From CAVVTR01 sp963751245 (GTDB taxonomy: Bacteria; Acidobacteriota; Thermoanaerobaculia; Thermoanaerobaculales; Thermoanaerobaculaceae), in NCBI GenBank assembly GCA_963751245.1, contig CAVVTR010000007.1:186001-250000 (forward strand): a DNA stretch of 64,000 nt, in the 5' to 3' direction. Within the stretch, counting starts at the first letter, position 1. Each line of letters begins with the position of its first letter. This document shows, one piece after another, positions 6,315-18,162 of the stretch. The notes under the pieces were generated by a model, which saw only the letters and a list, made by a program, of their open reading frames with translations, searched no databases and was not told the DNA's origin. The position numbers and the translations under genes are program-made.

Positions 6315-7909
6315 GCCCTGGCCGGCTTCTCGTTCTTCATGATGCGCTCGGTCACCAGCTGCTGGCCGATGGTAAGCAGGTTGTTGACCAGCCAGTAGAG
6401 CACCAGCCCGGCCGGGAAGTTCATGAACATGAAGCCGAAGATCAGCGGCATCATCATGAACATCCGCCGCTGCGCGGGGTCGCCAGCCTGCGGAGTCAGC
6501 TTCTGCTGCACAAACATCGACGCCGTCATCAGCACCGGCAGAATGTACGTCGGATCCTTGATGGAGAGGTCGTGGATCCACAGCATGAACGGCGCCTGGC
6601 GAAGCTCGATGGCGTAGGCGAACAGGGTGTACAGGGCCCACAGGATCGGCAGCTGCACCAGCATCGGCAGGCAGCCGCCCATCGGGTTCACCCCCTCCTG
6701 CTTGTACAGCCCCATGATCTCCTGGTTCATGCGGGCGCGAACCTGCGGATCCTTCTTCGCCCTCTCCTTGTAGCGCTCCTGGATCGCCTTCATCTTCGGC
6801 TGCAGCTTCTGCATCCGCCGCATGGAAACGGTGCTCTTGTGCGTGAGGGGGAACAGCGGCAGCCGGATCGCCGCGGTCAGCACGATGATCGCCACCCCCC
6901 AGTTGTTCGCCCACGAGTAGATCCACCGCAGCGCCCCGAGGAACACCACCGAGAGGAACCCGAACAGGCCGAACGACAGCGTGTCCTGCAGCCCGTGGCC
7001 GTACGCCACCAGGATCTGATGCTCCTTCGGCCCCGCGAACAGCGTTCCTCTCACCACGCCGTCCTCGCCCACCGCGGCGACCTCGGCCACGACCCCGTCG
7101 CCGCTCCCGGCCGACGTGGCGACCACGTCCCGCAGCCTCCCCTCCGGGATCAACACCAGGAGGAAGTAGTGGTCCTGGACGCCGGCGAAGTCGACCTGGC
7201 CCGTCACCGTCTGCGGCGTGTCCAGCTTCTTCGGGTTGAGATGCTCGAGCTTGCCGTTCACCCGCACCACGCCGCCCACCACGGCGAACCGGTTCTTCTC
7301 CCCGCCCTGCTCCTCCGGCGCCAGCCCCGAGGCCACCACCACGCCGCCGCGCGAGGGCGCGCCGCCGCTCTTCACCTCGACCTCGACACCGTATGCGCGG
7401 GGACCGGGCCACACCCGCTTGTCCACCCAGTTCCCCCGCCCGTCGCTCCAGTGCAGAACCACCGCGTCGCCGTCCCGCTCCACCTTGTACAGCGCGGTGT
7501 TCCACGGTCCCTGAGCCGCCATCGCCAGCGGCGGTTGACCCCTCGTCCCCACCAGCTCCAGCGGCCGCCCCTCGGCGTCCTTGTAATCCTTGAGCCGCAG
7601 CGAGGAGATCACACCGCCCTTCGACGACACCACCGCCGTCCAGCCGCCGCTCTCCAGCGTGACCTGCTCCTCGGCGCTCGCGGCCACCGCGGGTGGGCCC
7701 GTCTGAGGTGCCGCGGGCTGCTCCGCCGACCCTGCCTGAGGCGTCTCCTCGGCCGGCACCGCGGTGCCCCCGGGCGTGCTCCCCGCCGTCGCCGCCGGCG
7801 CCGTCTCCTGCCCCGGCGCCACCGTCGGCGGCTTCGGAGAGAACAGCGCGTACCACACCACCAGGAACAGTCCCGCCACCAGCGCCGCGACGAGCGCTCG
7901 CTTCTCCAT
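6311..7909 (-). CDS. yidC: Membrane protein insertase YidC
   Basis: YidC inserts and folds inner-membrane proteins alone or with SecYEG. This 532-residue protein begins MEKRALVAALVAGLFLVVWY, the N-terminal signal anchor. A Pro/Ala/Thr-rich linker and a large periplasmic beta domain follow, then the conserved C-terminal five-helix insertase core (WANNWGVAIIVLTAAIRLPL, then the MRRMQKLQPKM loop). The presence of the periplasmic domain marks a Gram-negative-type YidC. Its ATG shares one base with the yidD stop (TGATG). Confidence 0.95.
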   Translation of the reverse strand: MEKRALVAALVAGLFLVVWYALFSPKPPTVAPGQETAPAATAGSTPGGTAVPAEETPQAGSAEQPAAPQTGPPAVAASAEEQVTLESGGWTAVVSSKGGVISSLRLKDYKDAEGRPLELVGTRGQPPLAMAAQGPWNTALYKVERDGDAVVLHWSDGRGNWVDKRVWPGPRAYGVEVEVKSGGAPSRGGVVVASGLAPEEQGGEKNRFAVVGGVVRVNGKLEHLNPKKLDTPQTVTGQVDFAGVQDHYFLLVLIPEGRLRDVVATSAGSGDGVVAEVAAVGEDGVVRGTLFAGPKEHQILVAYGHGLQDTLSFGLFGFLSVVFLGALRWIYSWANNWGVAIIVLTAAIRLPLFPLTHKSTVSMRRMQKLQPKMKAIQERYKERAKKDPQVRARMNQEIMGLYKQEGVNPMGGCLPMLVQLPILWALYTLFAYAIELRQAPFMLWIHDLSIKDPTYILPVLMTASMFVQQKLTPQAGDPAQRRMFMMMPLIFGFMFMNFPAGLVLYWLVNNLLTIGQQLVTERIMKNEKPARA

Positions 7910-8166
7910 CAACCGTCCTCCTTGCGCGGCGGCACCGGGTCCACCCCCCCAGGGTTGAGGGGATGACACCGGGAGAGCCGCCGCAGACCGAGCCACACGC
8001 CCCGCCCGAGCCCGTGCACCCGCACGGCCTCGGCCATGTACTCCGAGCATGTCGGGTAGAAACGGCACGCTGGCGGCAGCAGCGGCGAGACCCACCGCTT
8101 GTAGCCGTCCAGCAGCCCTATGACGGCGCGCGCTCCGGCAGACGGCTTTCCACCCGGCTCAGACAC
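7909..8166 (-). CDS. yidD: Membrane protein insertion efficiency factor YidD
   Basis: YidD is a small membrane-associated protein between rnpA and yidC that aids YidC-dependent insertion. The diagnostic sequence SPLLPPACRFYPTCSEYM, followed by HGLGRGVWLGLRRLSRCHPL and GGVDPVP, is complete. The start is uncertain. The conserved part begins near an ATA codon (about 8121) that is not a normal start. The nearest in-frame start is GTG at 8166, which gives 85 residues and a 49-bp overlap with rnpA. Confidence 0.85.
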   Translation of the reverse strand: MSEPGGKPSAGARAVIGLLDGYKRWVSPLLPPACRFYPTCSEYMAEAVRVHGLGRGVWLGLRRLSRCHPLNPGGVDPVPPRKEDG

Positions 8167-8480
8167 CTCAGGTAGTCCGCCTCCAGCTCGGCCCACGCCA
8201 CATCCTGGCACCCCCGGCGCACGTTCACGACCACGTCCGCGGCGAGCCTGTCGATCCGCTCCCGGTGCCGACGCGCCAGCTCCCGCAGCCGACGGCGGGC
8301 GCGGTTGCGTTGCACCGCGCCCCCAATTCGCCGCGTCGCCGTGACTCCGTACCGCGATCGTTCCTCTCCGTGGGTCCACACGAACAAGACGACGTAGCGG
8401 CCTGCGACCTTCACACCGTTGGCGTAGACGCTCTTGAACTCGCGCCGACGCCTCAGTCCCTCGACCGTTCCGCCGGCCAC
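8118..8480 (-). CDS. rnpA: Ribonuclease P protein component
   Basis: This 120-residue basic protein is the RNase P subunit that assists 5' maturation of tRNA. LRRRREFKSVYANG begins the fold, and the RNR signature is present as AVQRNRARRRLREL. The start is GTG 8480, a single base after the rpmH stop. The 3' end overlaps yidD. The order rpmH-rnpA-yidD-yidC is canonical. Confidence 0.93.
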   Translation of the reverse strand: MAGGTVEGLRRRREFKSVYANGVKVAGRYVVLFVWTHGEERSRYGVTATRRIGGAVQRNRARRRLRELARRHRERIDRLAADVVVNVRRGCQDVAWAELEADYLRCLSRVESRLPERAPS

Positions 8481-8481
8481 G

Positions 8482-8616
8482 TCACGCCGACAGGCGCTTA
8501 CGACCCTTCCGCCGCCTCGCCGCCAGCACCCGCCGGCCGGCCGGCGTGCTCATGCGGGCGCGGAAACCGTGCGTCTTCTTCCGCCGCCGATTGTTTGGCT
8601 GAAAAGTCCTCTTCAT
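8482..8616 (-). CDS. rpmH: 50S ribosomal protein L34
   Basis: A 44-codon frame reads MKRTFQPNNRRRKKTHGFRA and continues with the L34 signature RMSTPAGRRVLAARRRKGR. It covers the full length of the family. It is first in the minus-strand operon and lies behind a strong promoter, TTGACG-17-TACACT. Confidence 0.97.
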   Translation of the reverse strand: MKRTFQPNNRRRKKTHGFRARMSTPAGRRVLAARRRKGRKRLSA

Positions 8617-8661
8617 CTTCAACTCCTGTCACGGGCTACGTCCGCATCACCCGGGCCTGCC

Positions 8662-8690
8662 AGTGTACGACCTGATCCCTGTCCCGTCAA
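8662..8690 (-). promoter_or_regulatory. Sigma70-type promoter of rpmH-rnpA-yidD-yidC operon
   Basis: On the minus strand TTGACG (8690-8685), a 17-bp spacer and TACACT (8667-8662) lie about 46 bp upstream of the rpmH ATG. This is one of the best hexamer pairs in the window. The divergent dnaA promoter must overlap this 116-bp region; a -10-like TACGCT at 8705-8710 is the only candidate seen for it. Confidence 0.7.
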
Positions 8691-8732
8691 CGTGGTTTGT
8701 GTGTTACGCTCACCGGCGACCGGAAAGACCTG

Positions 8733-10025
8733 ATGACCGACCCCGCCACACTCTGCAGCCAGCTCAAGGACCGGCTGCGCGACCGCCTCACCCCCGACGA
8801 GTACGAGACCTGGTTCGCCCCCCTGCAGGACCAGGAGGAGCGCCCCGGCACCCTCTCCCTCCTCGCGCCCTCCCGCGTCTACGCCGACTACATCCGCGAC
8901 CACTACGAGGCGGTGCTCAACGCCCTCGCGACGGAGATCGCGGCGGGGCCGACCACCGTGGTCGTGACCAGCAACGACGAACCCTCCCACCGGCCGGCGC
9001 AGCCGGCCACGCCCCGCACTCCCCTCAACCCCCGCTACACCTTCGCCACCTTCATCCCCGGGCCCTCCAACCAGTTCGCCCGCGCCGCGGCGCTCTCCGT
9101 CGCCACCAACCCCGGCCAGTCCTACAACCCGCTGTTCCTCTACGGCGGCAGCGGCCTCGGCAAGACCCACCTCCTCCAGGCCATCGGCAACCAGGTCCTC
9201 GCCGCCGACCCCTCCCGCAAGGTGCGCTACCTCCCCACGGAGCACTTCGTCAACGAGCTCATCAACTCCATCCGGCTGCAGCGCATGACCCAGTTCCGCC
9301 AGGCCTACCGATCCGTCGAGCTCCTCCTCCTCGACGACATCCACATGCTCGCCGGCAAGGAGCGCACCCAGGAGGAGTTCTTCCACACCTTCAACGCCCT
9401 CCACGAGGCCGGCCACCAGCTCGTCTTCACCTCCGACACCGCCCCCGCCAACATTCAGGGCCTCGAGGAGCGCCTGCGCACCCGCTTCGTCTGGGGCCTC
9501 GTCGCCGACATCCAGCCCCCCGACTTCGAGACCAAGTGCGCCATCATCCGCGAGAAGGCCCACAGCGAGGGGTTCGAGCTGCCCGACGACGTGGTCGGCT
9601 TCATCGCCCGCCGCGTCCGCGAGAACGTCCGCGAGCTCGAGGGCTACCTCAACCGCGTCGTCATCTACTGCACCCTCACCGGCGCCCCCTCCACCCTCGA
9701 GACGGCCCGCACCGCCCTTCAGCCCCTCCTCCCCGAGGAGCGCCACACCACCCCCGCCGACATCATCCGCTTCGTCGCCCACCACTACGGCGTCAAGGTC
9801 GCCGACCTCAAGGGCCGGGACAACCGGCGCTCCGTCGCCTTCCCCCGCCAGGTCGCCATGTACCTCATCCGCGAGGTCCTCGACCTGTCCTATCCGGACA
9901 TCGCCAAGCTCTTCGCCAAGCACCATTCCACCGTCATGTACTCCGTCGACACCATCACCCAGCAGCGCCGCACCAACCCCTCCCTCGACGCCACCCTCAC
10001 CAACTTCATCGAGCATTTCCGCTGA
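8733..10025 (+). CDS. dnaA: Chromosomal replication initiator DnaA
   Basis: DnaA (430 residues from ATG 8733) binds DnaA boxes and melts oriC. Domain I (QLKDRLTPDEYETWF region) is followed by the AAA+ core with Walker A GGSGLGKTH, Walker B LLLLDDIHML and sensor regions. The C-terminal domain IV helix-turn-helix ends with LSYPDIAKLFAKHHSTVMYS, the DNA-binding signature. An upstream in-frame ATG at 8697 exists, but the family start and a GGAAAG sequence favour 8733. The gene is divergent from rpmH. Confidence 0.96.
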   Translation: MTDPATLCSQLKDRLRDRLTPDEYETWFAPLQDQEERPGTLSLLAPSRVYADYIRDHYEAVLNALATEIAAGPTTVVVTSNDEPSHRPAQPATPRTPLNPRYTFATFIPGPSNQFARAAALSVATNPGQSYNPLFLYGGSGLGKTHLLQAIGNQVLAADPSRKVRYLPTEHFVNELINSIRLQRMTQFRQAYRSVELLLLDDIHMLAGKERTQEEFFHTFNALHEAGHQLVFTSDTAPANIQGLEERLRTRFVWGLVADIQPPDFETKCAIIREKAHSEGFELPDDVVGFIARRVRENVRELEGYLNRVVIYCTLTGAPSTLETARTALQPLLPEERHTTPADIIRFVAHHYGVKVADLKGRDNRRSVAFPRQVAMYLIREVLDLSYPDIAKLFAKHHSTVMYSVDTITQQRRTNPSLDATLTNFIEHFR

Positions 10026-10230
10026 TCCCTGCGGAAAACCCGCGACCCCTCCCCGCATCTCCACAGCTCTCCGTCTCCACCCACAGCGCTTTCCACACCG
10101 CACCCGTCTCTCAACCCCCATCCCCTCCGTCACCTGGCCCCTCTCTCCGCACCATCCACAGCCTCGACGGTTACTACGAAAACGTGTAGACTCAAGTGTC
10201 CTATAACAGACGTCGGGAGACCGGAACGCC
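10026..10230. other. Candidate replication origin between dnaA and dnaN
   Basis: This 205-bp gap holds four same-strand sequences ending in CCACA that resemble DnaA boxes (consensus TTATCCACA): ATCTCCACA at 10057, CCACCCACA at 10077, CTTTCCACA at 10089 and CCATCCACA at 10152. The right end (10170-10210) is the most AT-rich part, with TTACTACGAAAACG and CTATAACAG; a -10-like TATAAC at 10202 may also serve dnaN. The boxes are degenerate, so the origin assignment rests mainly on gene context. Confidence 0.5.
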
Positions 10231-11340
10231 ATGGACGTGACCCTCAATCGCACCGCCCTGTTCGAAGAACTCCAGCTGATTCAAGGAGTCATCGAGCGGC
10301 GGACCACCATTCCGATCCTGTCGAACATTCTCCTCCGTGCCGAGGGCGACCGCCTCCACCTGGCGGCCACCGACCTCGACGTGACGGTGTTCACCCACGC
10401 CCCCGCCGCGATCCGCGCCGAGGGCAGCGCGACCATCCAGGGACGCATGTTCTTCGACCTCGTCCGCTCCCTGCCCACCGACACCGTGGAGATCTCCTGC
10501 AACGAGAGCCGCATCGAGGTGCGGTCGGGGACCTTCCGCTCCCAGCTTGCGAGCCTCGACCCCGGCGACTTCCCGACCCTGCCAGAGGTTCCCGAGGGGC
10601 AGGGGTTCGCCATTGCCGTCCCGGCCCTCCACCACCTCATCGACCGGTCGTCCTTCGCGGTCTCCTCCGAGGAGGGCCACCTGCAGTACAACGCCGCGCT
10701 CCTGGCGCTGTCCGCGGGCAACCTGGAGATGGTCGGCACCGACGGCCACCGCCTCGCCTACGTCCGCATCGTCCACGACGCCGGGCAGCCTCCCTTCGAG
10801 CAGCAGCTCCTGCCCCGCAAGGTCCTCACCCAGCTGCGGCGCCTGCCCACCGCCGAGGACACCGTGCTCTACGTCGCCCGCGGCGAGAACCACCTGGCGT
10901 TCCGCCTCGGCGACCGCATCCTCCTGTCCCGTATCCTCGAGGCCCGCTTCCCGCAGTACGACCGCGTCCTGGTCCGCGACAACCCCCACCGCGTCGTGGT
11001 GGCCCGCAAGGACCTCGTGGCCGCGCTGCGCCGCGTGTCGCTACTCGCCAGCGAGCGCACCCACGGGGTGCAGCTGCAGCTCGAGACCGACACCCTCTCC
11101 CTGTCCTCGGTGGGCTTCGACCTCGGCCAGGCGGCCGAGGAGGTGCCCTGCACCTACAACGGCGAGGCGCTCAAGGTCTTCCTCAACGCCCAGTACGTCA
11201 TGGACTTCCTGGCTGCCGTCGAGGCCGAGTCGGTGCAGTTCCAGCTCCGCGACGGCGACAGCCCGGTGGTCCTCGTGCCGGTGGACGAGGACGGCACGAA
11301 CGGAGAGTGTCTCTACGTCATCATGCCGATCCGCTTGTGA
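10231..11340 (+). CDS. dnaN: DNA polymerase III beta subunit (sliding clamp)
   Basis: This 369-residue clamp has the three-domain DnaN pattern: the N-terminal RTTIPILSNILL, a central domain (FAVSSEEGHLQYNAALL...GTDGHRLAYV) and a C-terminal end LVPVDEDGTNGECLYVIMPIRL. The dimer encircles DNA and tethers polymerase. recF follows 4 bp after its stop. Confidence 0.96.
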   Translation: MDVTLNRTALFEELQLIQGVIERRTTIPILSNILLRAEGDRLHLAATDLDVTVFTHAPAAIRAEGSATIQGRMFFDLVRSLPTDTVEISCNESRIEVRSGTFRSQLASLDPGDFPTLPEVPEGQGFAIAVPALHHLIDRSSFAVSSEEGHLQYNAALLALSAGNLEMVGTDGHRLAYVRIVHDAGQPPFEQQLLPRKVLTQLRRLPTAEDTVLYVARGENHLAFRLGDRILLSRILEARFPQYDRVLVRDNPHRVVVARKDLVAALRRVSLLASERTHGVQLQLETDTLSLSSVGFDLGQAAEEVPCTYNGEALKVFLNAQYVMDFLAAVEAESVQFQLRDGDSPVVLVPVDEDGTNGECLYVIMPIRL

Positions 11341-11344
11341 CGGT

Positions 11345-12466
11345 GTGAACCTGCTCGCGCTCCACATCAAGGGCTTCCGAAACCTGTCGCCGCAGCAGCT
11401 CCGCATCCCCCCGGGCGTGACCGTGGTGGCGGGGCCCAACGGCTCCGGCAAGACCAGCCTGCTGGAGGCCGTGGCCGTGCTCGGCAACCTCGCCTCCTTC
11501 CGGACCACCGCCGGCGCCACCCTCATCCGGCACGGGGCTCCGGGGTACACCCTCTCGGGCACCGTCGAGCGCGACCGCGCCACCGTCGAGCTCCGCCAGG
11601 AGGTCCTCGCCGGGACCCGGCTCACCCGCGCCCTGTTCCGCGGCGCGCGCCGTCTCGGCGCCGCCGAGTACCTCGACATCGTGCCGGTCACCGCCTTCTC
11701 GAGCCTGGACCGCAGCTTCCTGTGGGGTCCCCCCGAGGAGAGGCGGCGCTTCCTCGACCGCGTGGCGTTCTACCGCCACCCCGACGCCCTTCTCGTCCTG
11801 CAGCGCTACCGCCGGGTCCTCAGACAGCGCAACGCCCTCCTCGTCTCCGACGCGGCCGACGCGGAGTTCGAGGCGTTCGAGCACGACCTGGCGGCGCTCG
11901 GCGCCAGAGTGGTGCAGCTCCGCCTCGATGCCCTGGCCGCGCTGGAAGGGGAGCTCTCGGGCGAGCTCGAGGCCCTCGGATGGTCGCTTTCCAGGCCCAA
12001 TCTGCGGTATGATGCACCAGACGGATCGGCACCCGCCGATCCGGCGACCATGGCTCGCCGTCTGCGTGCCTCCCTCGTGCGGATGCGCCAACGCGAGCGT
12101 TCGCGGCGGCACACGCTGGTCGGGCCACACCGCCACGACCTCTCGGTGTACGTGGGCGGGGTGGCCGCCAGGGATGTCCTATCGGCGGGCCAGGGGAAGC
12201 TGTTGACCACGGCTCTCAAGTTGGCGACGACCGGTGTCCTGGCCGCGGTTCGTGGTCTTGAGCCCGTGGTGGTCTTTGACGATGTGGATGCGGAGTTCGA
12301 TGCGGACGTCCTCACACGGGTGCTTGCCCGCCTGCGCCGGACGGGGCAGGCGCTGCTCTCGTCGGCCCACGACGACCTCATGCTGCCCCGGCTGGCCGGT
12401 GCCACGCTGTGGCGCATGAGGGAGGGAGCCGTGGAGCCCAGCGCCCAGGGAGGGATCGAGGGTTGA
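11345..12466 (+). CDS. recF: DNA replication and repair protein RecF
   Basis: This 373-residue SMC-like ATPase starts at GTG 11345 (VNLLALHIKGFRNL). It has Walker A GPNGSGKTSLLEA, the FSSLDRSFLWGPPEERRRFLDR segment, the ABC signature-like LSAGQGKLLTTALKLA, and Walker B VVVFDDVDAEFD. RecF loads RecA at gaps with RecO and RecR. Its TGA overlaps the TTG start of gyrB (TTGA). Confidence 0.93.
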   Translation: MNLLALHIKGFRNLSPQQLRIPPGVTVVAGPNGSGKTSLLEAVAVLGNLASFRTTAGATLIRHGAPGYTLSGTVERDRATVELRQEVLAGTRLTRALFRGARRLGAAEYLDIVPVTAFSSLDRSFLWGPPEERRRFLDRVAFYRHPDALLVLQRYRRVLRQRNALLVSDAADAEFEAFEHDLAALGARVVQLRLDALAALEGELSGELEALGWSLSRPNLRYDAPDGSAPADPATMARRLRASLVRMRQRERSRRHTLVGPHRHDLSVYVGGVAARDVLSAGQGKLLTTALKLATTGVLAAVRGLEPVVVFDDVDAEFDADVLTRVLARLRRTGQALLSSAHDDLMLPRLAGATLWRMREGAVEPSAQGGIEG

Positions 12467-14870
12467 GCGAAGAACGGTACACAGCCGAAAGCATCAAGCT
12501 ACTCAAGGGCCTCGAGGCCGTGCGCAAGCGGCCGGGGATGTACATCGGCGACACGGACGACATCTCCGGCCTCCACCACATGGTCTTCGAGGTCGTCGAC
12601 AACTCCATCGACGAGGCGCAGGCCGGATACGCCGACCGGATCAACGTGCTCATCCACACCGACGACTCGGTGACCGTCGAGGACAACGGCCGCGGCATCC
12701 CCGTCGACATCCACAAGGAGACCGGCCGCGTCCGCCGCCGAGGTCATCATGACCGAGCTGCACGCCGGCGGGAAGTTCGACAACAACTCCTACAAGGTCT
12801 CCGGCGGCCTCCACGGCGTCGGCGTGTCGGTGGTCAACGTCCTCTCCGAGTGGCTCGAGCTCGAGATCCGCCGCGACGGCGGGGTCTTCGAGATGGATTC
12901 CGCCGGGGCCAGCCGACGGGCACGCTGAAGCGCGATCGGCAACTCGAAGAACGACCGGCACCACGGTGACGTTCAAGCCGGACGCCGAGATCTTCTCGAT
13001 CCTCGAGTTCCACTACGACGTGCTGGTCCAGCGCCTGCGCGAGCTCGCGTTCCTCAACCCGGGGGTGCACATCCACCTCGTCGACGAGCGCAACGGCCAG
13101 GAGCACGAGTTTCTCTTCAAGGGCGGCATCGCCGCCTTCGTCGAGCACCTCAACCGCTCCAAGAACATCCTCCACCCCAAGCCGATCCAGCTCACCGAGG
13201 CCAACGACGGCGGCGAGGAGGTCGTCGAGGTCGCCCTGCAGTGGAACGATGGCTACAGCGAGAACGTTCTGCTGCTTCACCAACACCATGAACAACTCCG
13301 ACGGCGGTACGCACATCTCCGGTTTCCGGGCGGCCCTGACGCGGACCATCAACAACTACGCCCAGGCCAACAACCTGCTCAAGAACCTCACAGAGGGCCT
13401 CAGCGGCGACGACGTCCGCGAGGGGCTGACGGCCGTCGTGTCGGTGAAGATCCACGACCCGAAGTTCTCGTCAGCCAGACCAAGGACAAGCTGGTCTCCT
13501 CCGACGTCAAGGGCTGGGTCGAGTCGGTGGTGGCGGCGCGGCTGTCCGAGTTCTTCGAGGAGAACCCGCGCCATCGCGCGGCGCATCGTCGCCAAGTGCG
13601 CCGATGCCGCCCGCGCCCGCGAGGCCGCCCGCAAGGCCCGCGAGCTCACCCGCCGCAAGGGCGCGCTGGACGAGCTCGTCGCTGCCCGGCAAGCTCGCCG
13701 ACTGCCAGGAGAAGGACCCGGCGCTCTCCGAGCTCTTCCTGGTCGAGGGTGACTCCGCCGGCGGCTCGGCCAAGCAGGGCCGGGACCGGCGCTTCCAGGC
13801 CATCCTCCCCCTGCGCGGCAAGATCCTCAACGTCGAGAAGGCGCGCTTCGACAAGATGCTCTGGCCAACAACGAGATCCGCACCATGATCCAGCCCTGGG
13901 CACGGGCATCGGCGCGGAGGACTTCGACGTCTCGAGGCTGCGCTACCACAAGATCATCATCATGACCGACGCCGACGTCGACGGTGCGCACATCCGCACC
14001 CTGCTGCTCACGTTCTTCTTCCGCCACTTCAAGGCGGTGGTCGAGCGCGGCCACCTCTACATCGCCCAGCCGCCGCTGTACAAGGTCACCCGTAAGAAGG
14101 AGGAGCGCTACCTCAAGGACGACACCGAGATGTCCGACTTCCTCCTCGAGCGCCTCTCCGACGGTGCGGAGCTCACCCTCGCCGGCAGCGGCCGGACCCT
14201 CAAGGGCAAGCCTCTGCGCGACGCCGTCCGCCGCCTGGAGCGCACCGTGGACTACCTGGCCCGCCTCGACCAGCGCGGCTGGCCCCAGGAGATGGTCTCC
14301 GCGCTGCTGCGCAACGGCGTCGCTGGGCGGCAGGACCTCGCCGACGGCGGCCGCCTCGAGGCCGTGGTGGCGGAGCTCCGCGACGAGGGCTTCGAGGACG
14401 CCGAGGTGGGCGAGGACGAGGAGCACGGCACGCCCCTGCTGCGCGCCACCTACAACCGCAACGGCCGCCGCCGCACGGTGGAGCTCGGCCACGCCCTGCT
14501 GCGCACCTACGAGTACGGGCAGCTCCTCGACCTCCACCGCGTGCTCGCCGACTTCGACCACCCGCCGTTCCACCTCAAGGTGAACGGCGACCAGGAGACC
14601 TTCGACTCCGTCGAGGACCTGGTCACGAGGGTCTACGAGACCGCCCGCCACGGCCTCAGCATCCAGCGCTACAAGGGCCTCGGCGAGATGAACCCCGATC
14701 AGCTCTGGGACACCACCATGAACCCGGAGACGCGGCGTCTCCTGCAGGTCAGGGTCGAGGACGCAGCCTCCGCCGACGAGCTGTTCACCGTGCTCATGGG
14801 GGACGCCGTCGAGCCCCGGCGTGAGTTCATCGAACGCAACGCCCTGGACGTCGTGAACCTGGACATCTAG
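12463..14870 (+). CDS. gyrB: DNA gyrase subunit B, reading frame interrupted by ten 1-base frame breaks
   Basis: GyrB motifs occur in order: RPGMYIGDT, DNSIDEA, EDNGRGIPVD (GHKL ATPase), EGDSAGGSA, PLRGKILNVEKA, IMTDADVDGAHIRTLL (Toprim metal site) and a complete C-terminus. They move between the three plus frames, however. Frame breaks are estimated near 12727 (+1), 12899 (-1), 12931 (+1), 12961 (+1), 13264 (+1), 13470 (-1), 13571 (+1), 13678 (+1), 13860 (-1) and 13893 (-1). Undoing them (net -2 bases) gives 801 codons, a normal GyrB length. TTG 12463 is the likely start, overlapping the recF stop. Sequence errors are more likely than true decay because protein conservation is intact. Confidence 0.9.
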
Positions 14871-14938
14871 CCTGGACCGCCCATGACCGCTCCACGGCGC
14901 CCCACCACACTGCCAGGCTCGCAGGAAGGACCGCGAGG

Positions 14939-17434
<2,496 letters not shown>

Positions 17435-17438
<4 letters not shown>

Positions 17439-18085
17439 AGCTCTTCATCGATACGGCCAACCTGAACGAGATCCGCGAGGCGGCGTCGTGGGGCGTCCTC
17501 GACGGCGTCACCACCAACCCCTCCCTGGTCGCCAAGGAGGGCCGCAGCTACGCCGAGCTCGTGGAGGAGATCTGCGCCGTCGTGCCGGGGCCGGTGTCCG
17601 CCGAGGTCATCGCCACCGACGCCGACGGCATGGACCGGGAGGGCCGCGAGCTCGCCGGCATCGCCGACAACGTGGTCGTCAAGCTGCCCATCACCCCTGC
17701 GGGTGTGGAGGTCTGCGCCCGGTTCGCCGAGGAGGGCATCGCCACCAACCTCACCCTGTGCTTCTCTCCGGCCCAGGGCCTCCTGGTGGCCAAGGCCGGC
17801 GCCTCCTACGTCAGCCCCTTCGTCGGGCGCCTGGACGACGTCGGGCAGGAGGGGATGCAGCTGGTGCGCGAGCTGGTGGAGATCTACCAGACCTACGAGT
17901 TCGCCACCCAGGTTCTGGTCGCCTCGGTGCGCCACCCCCAGCACGTCGTGGAGGCGGCGCTGGCCGGAGCGGACGTGGCCACCGTGCCGTTCAAGGTGCT
18001 CCGCCAGCTCTTCAACCACCCCCTCACCGACATCGGCCTGCAGCGCTTCCTGGCCGACTACCGCGCGGTCAGGGACGTCCACTGA
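17435..18085 (+). CDS. Transaldolase / fructose-6-phosphate aldolase family (TalC/MipB)
   Basis: This 216-residue TIM-barrel aldolase of the small transaldolase subfamily begins MKLFIDTANLNEI...GVTTNPSLV, with the Schiff-base lysine in NVVVKLPIT and the SPFVGRLDDVG segment. It transfers dihydroxyacetone units in the non-oxidative pentose phosphate pathway; some relatives act as fructose-6-phosphate aldolases. The GTG start overlaps the gyrA stop (GTGA) after a GGGAGGGG sequence, so it is co-translated with gyrA. Confidence 0.92.
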
Positions 18086-18112
18086 ACCGGCGAGCCTGAG
18101 CCCTGCCGAGGT

Positions 18113-18140
18113 AATGGCTGCGCCATTTTGACAAATGGCG
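18113..18140 (+). promoter_or_regulatory. Three half-site operator and promoter of the MocR-pdxST operon
   Basis: The half-site AATGGC occurs at 18113 and 18134 (direct, 21 bp apart, two helical turns), with an inverted copy GCCATT at 18122. The last two form the exact 8-bp arms CGCCATTT/AAATGGCG around TGAC. A perfect -35 TTGACA (18128-18133) lies inside this array; the best -10 is CACTAT at 18153-18158, only 5 bp before the GTG start. MocR/PdxR regulators are known to use combinations of direct and inverted repeats, so autoregulation is likely. Confidence 0.6.
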
Positions 18141-18162
18141 TGGCCAGACTCACACTATCCGT

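Noticed and set aside
8619..10253. 544-codon minus-strand frame across dnaA
   Set aside because: It is a Gly/Val/Glu-rich shadow of dnaA; it shows no recognisable domain and crosses the origin region.
12463..14870. Programmed frameshifting as the explanation for the gyrB breaks
   Set aside because: Ten shifts in both directions, without slippery heptamers or following structures, do not fit programmed recoding; the genes would have to shift with near-perfect efficiency each time.
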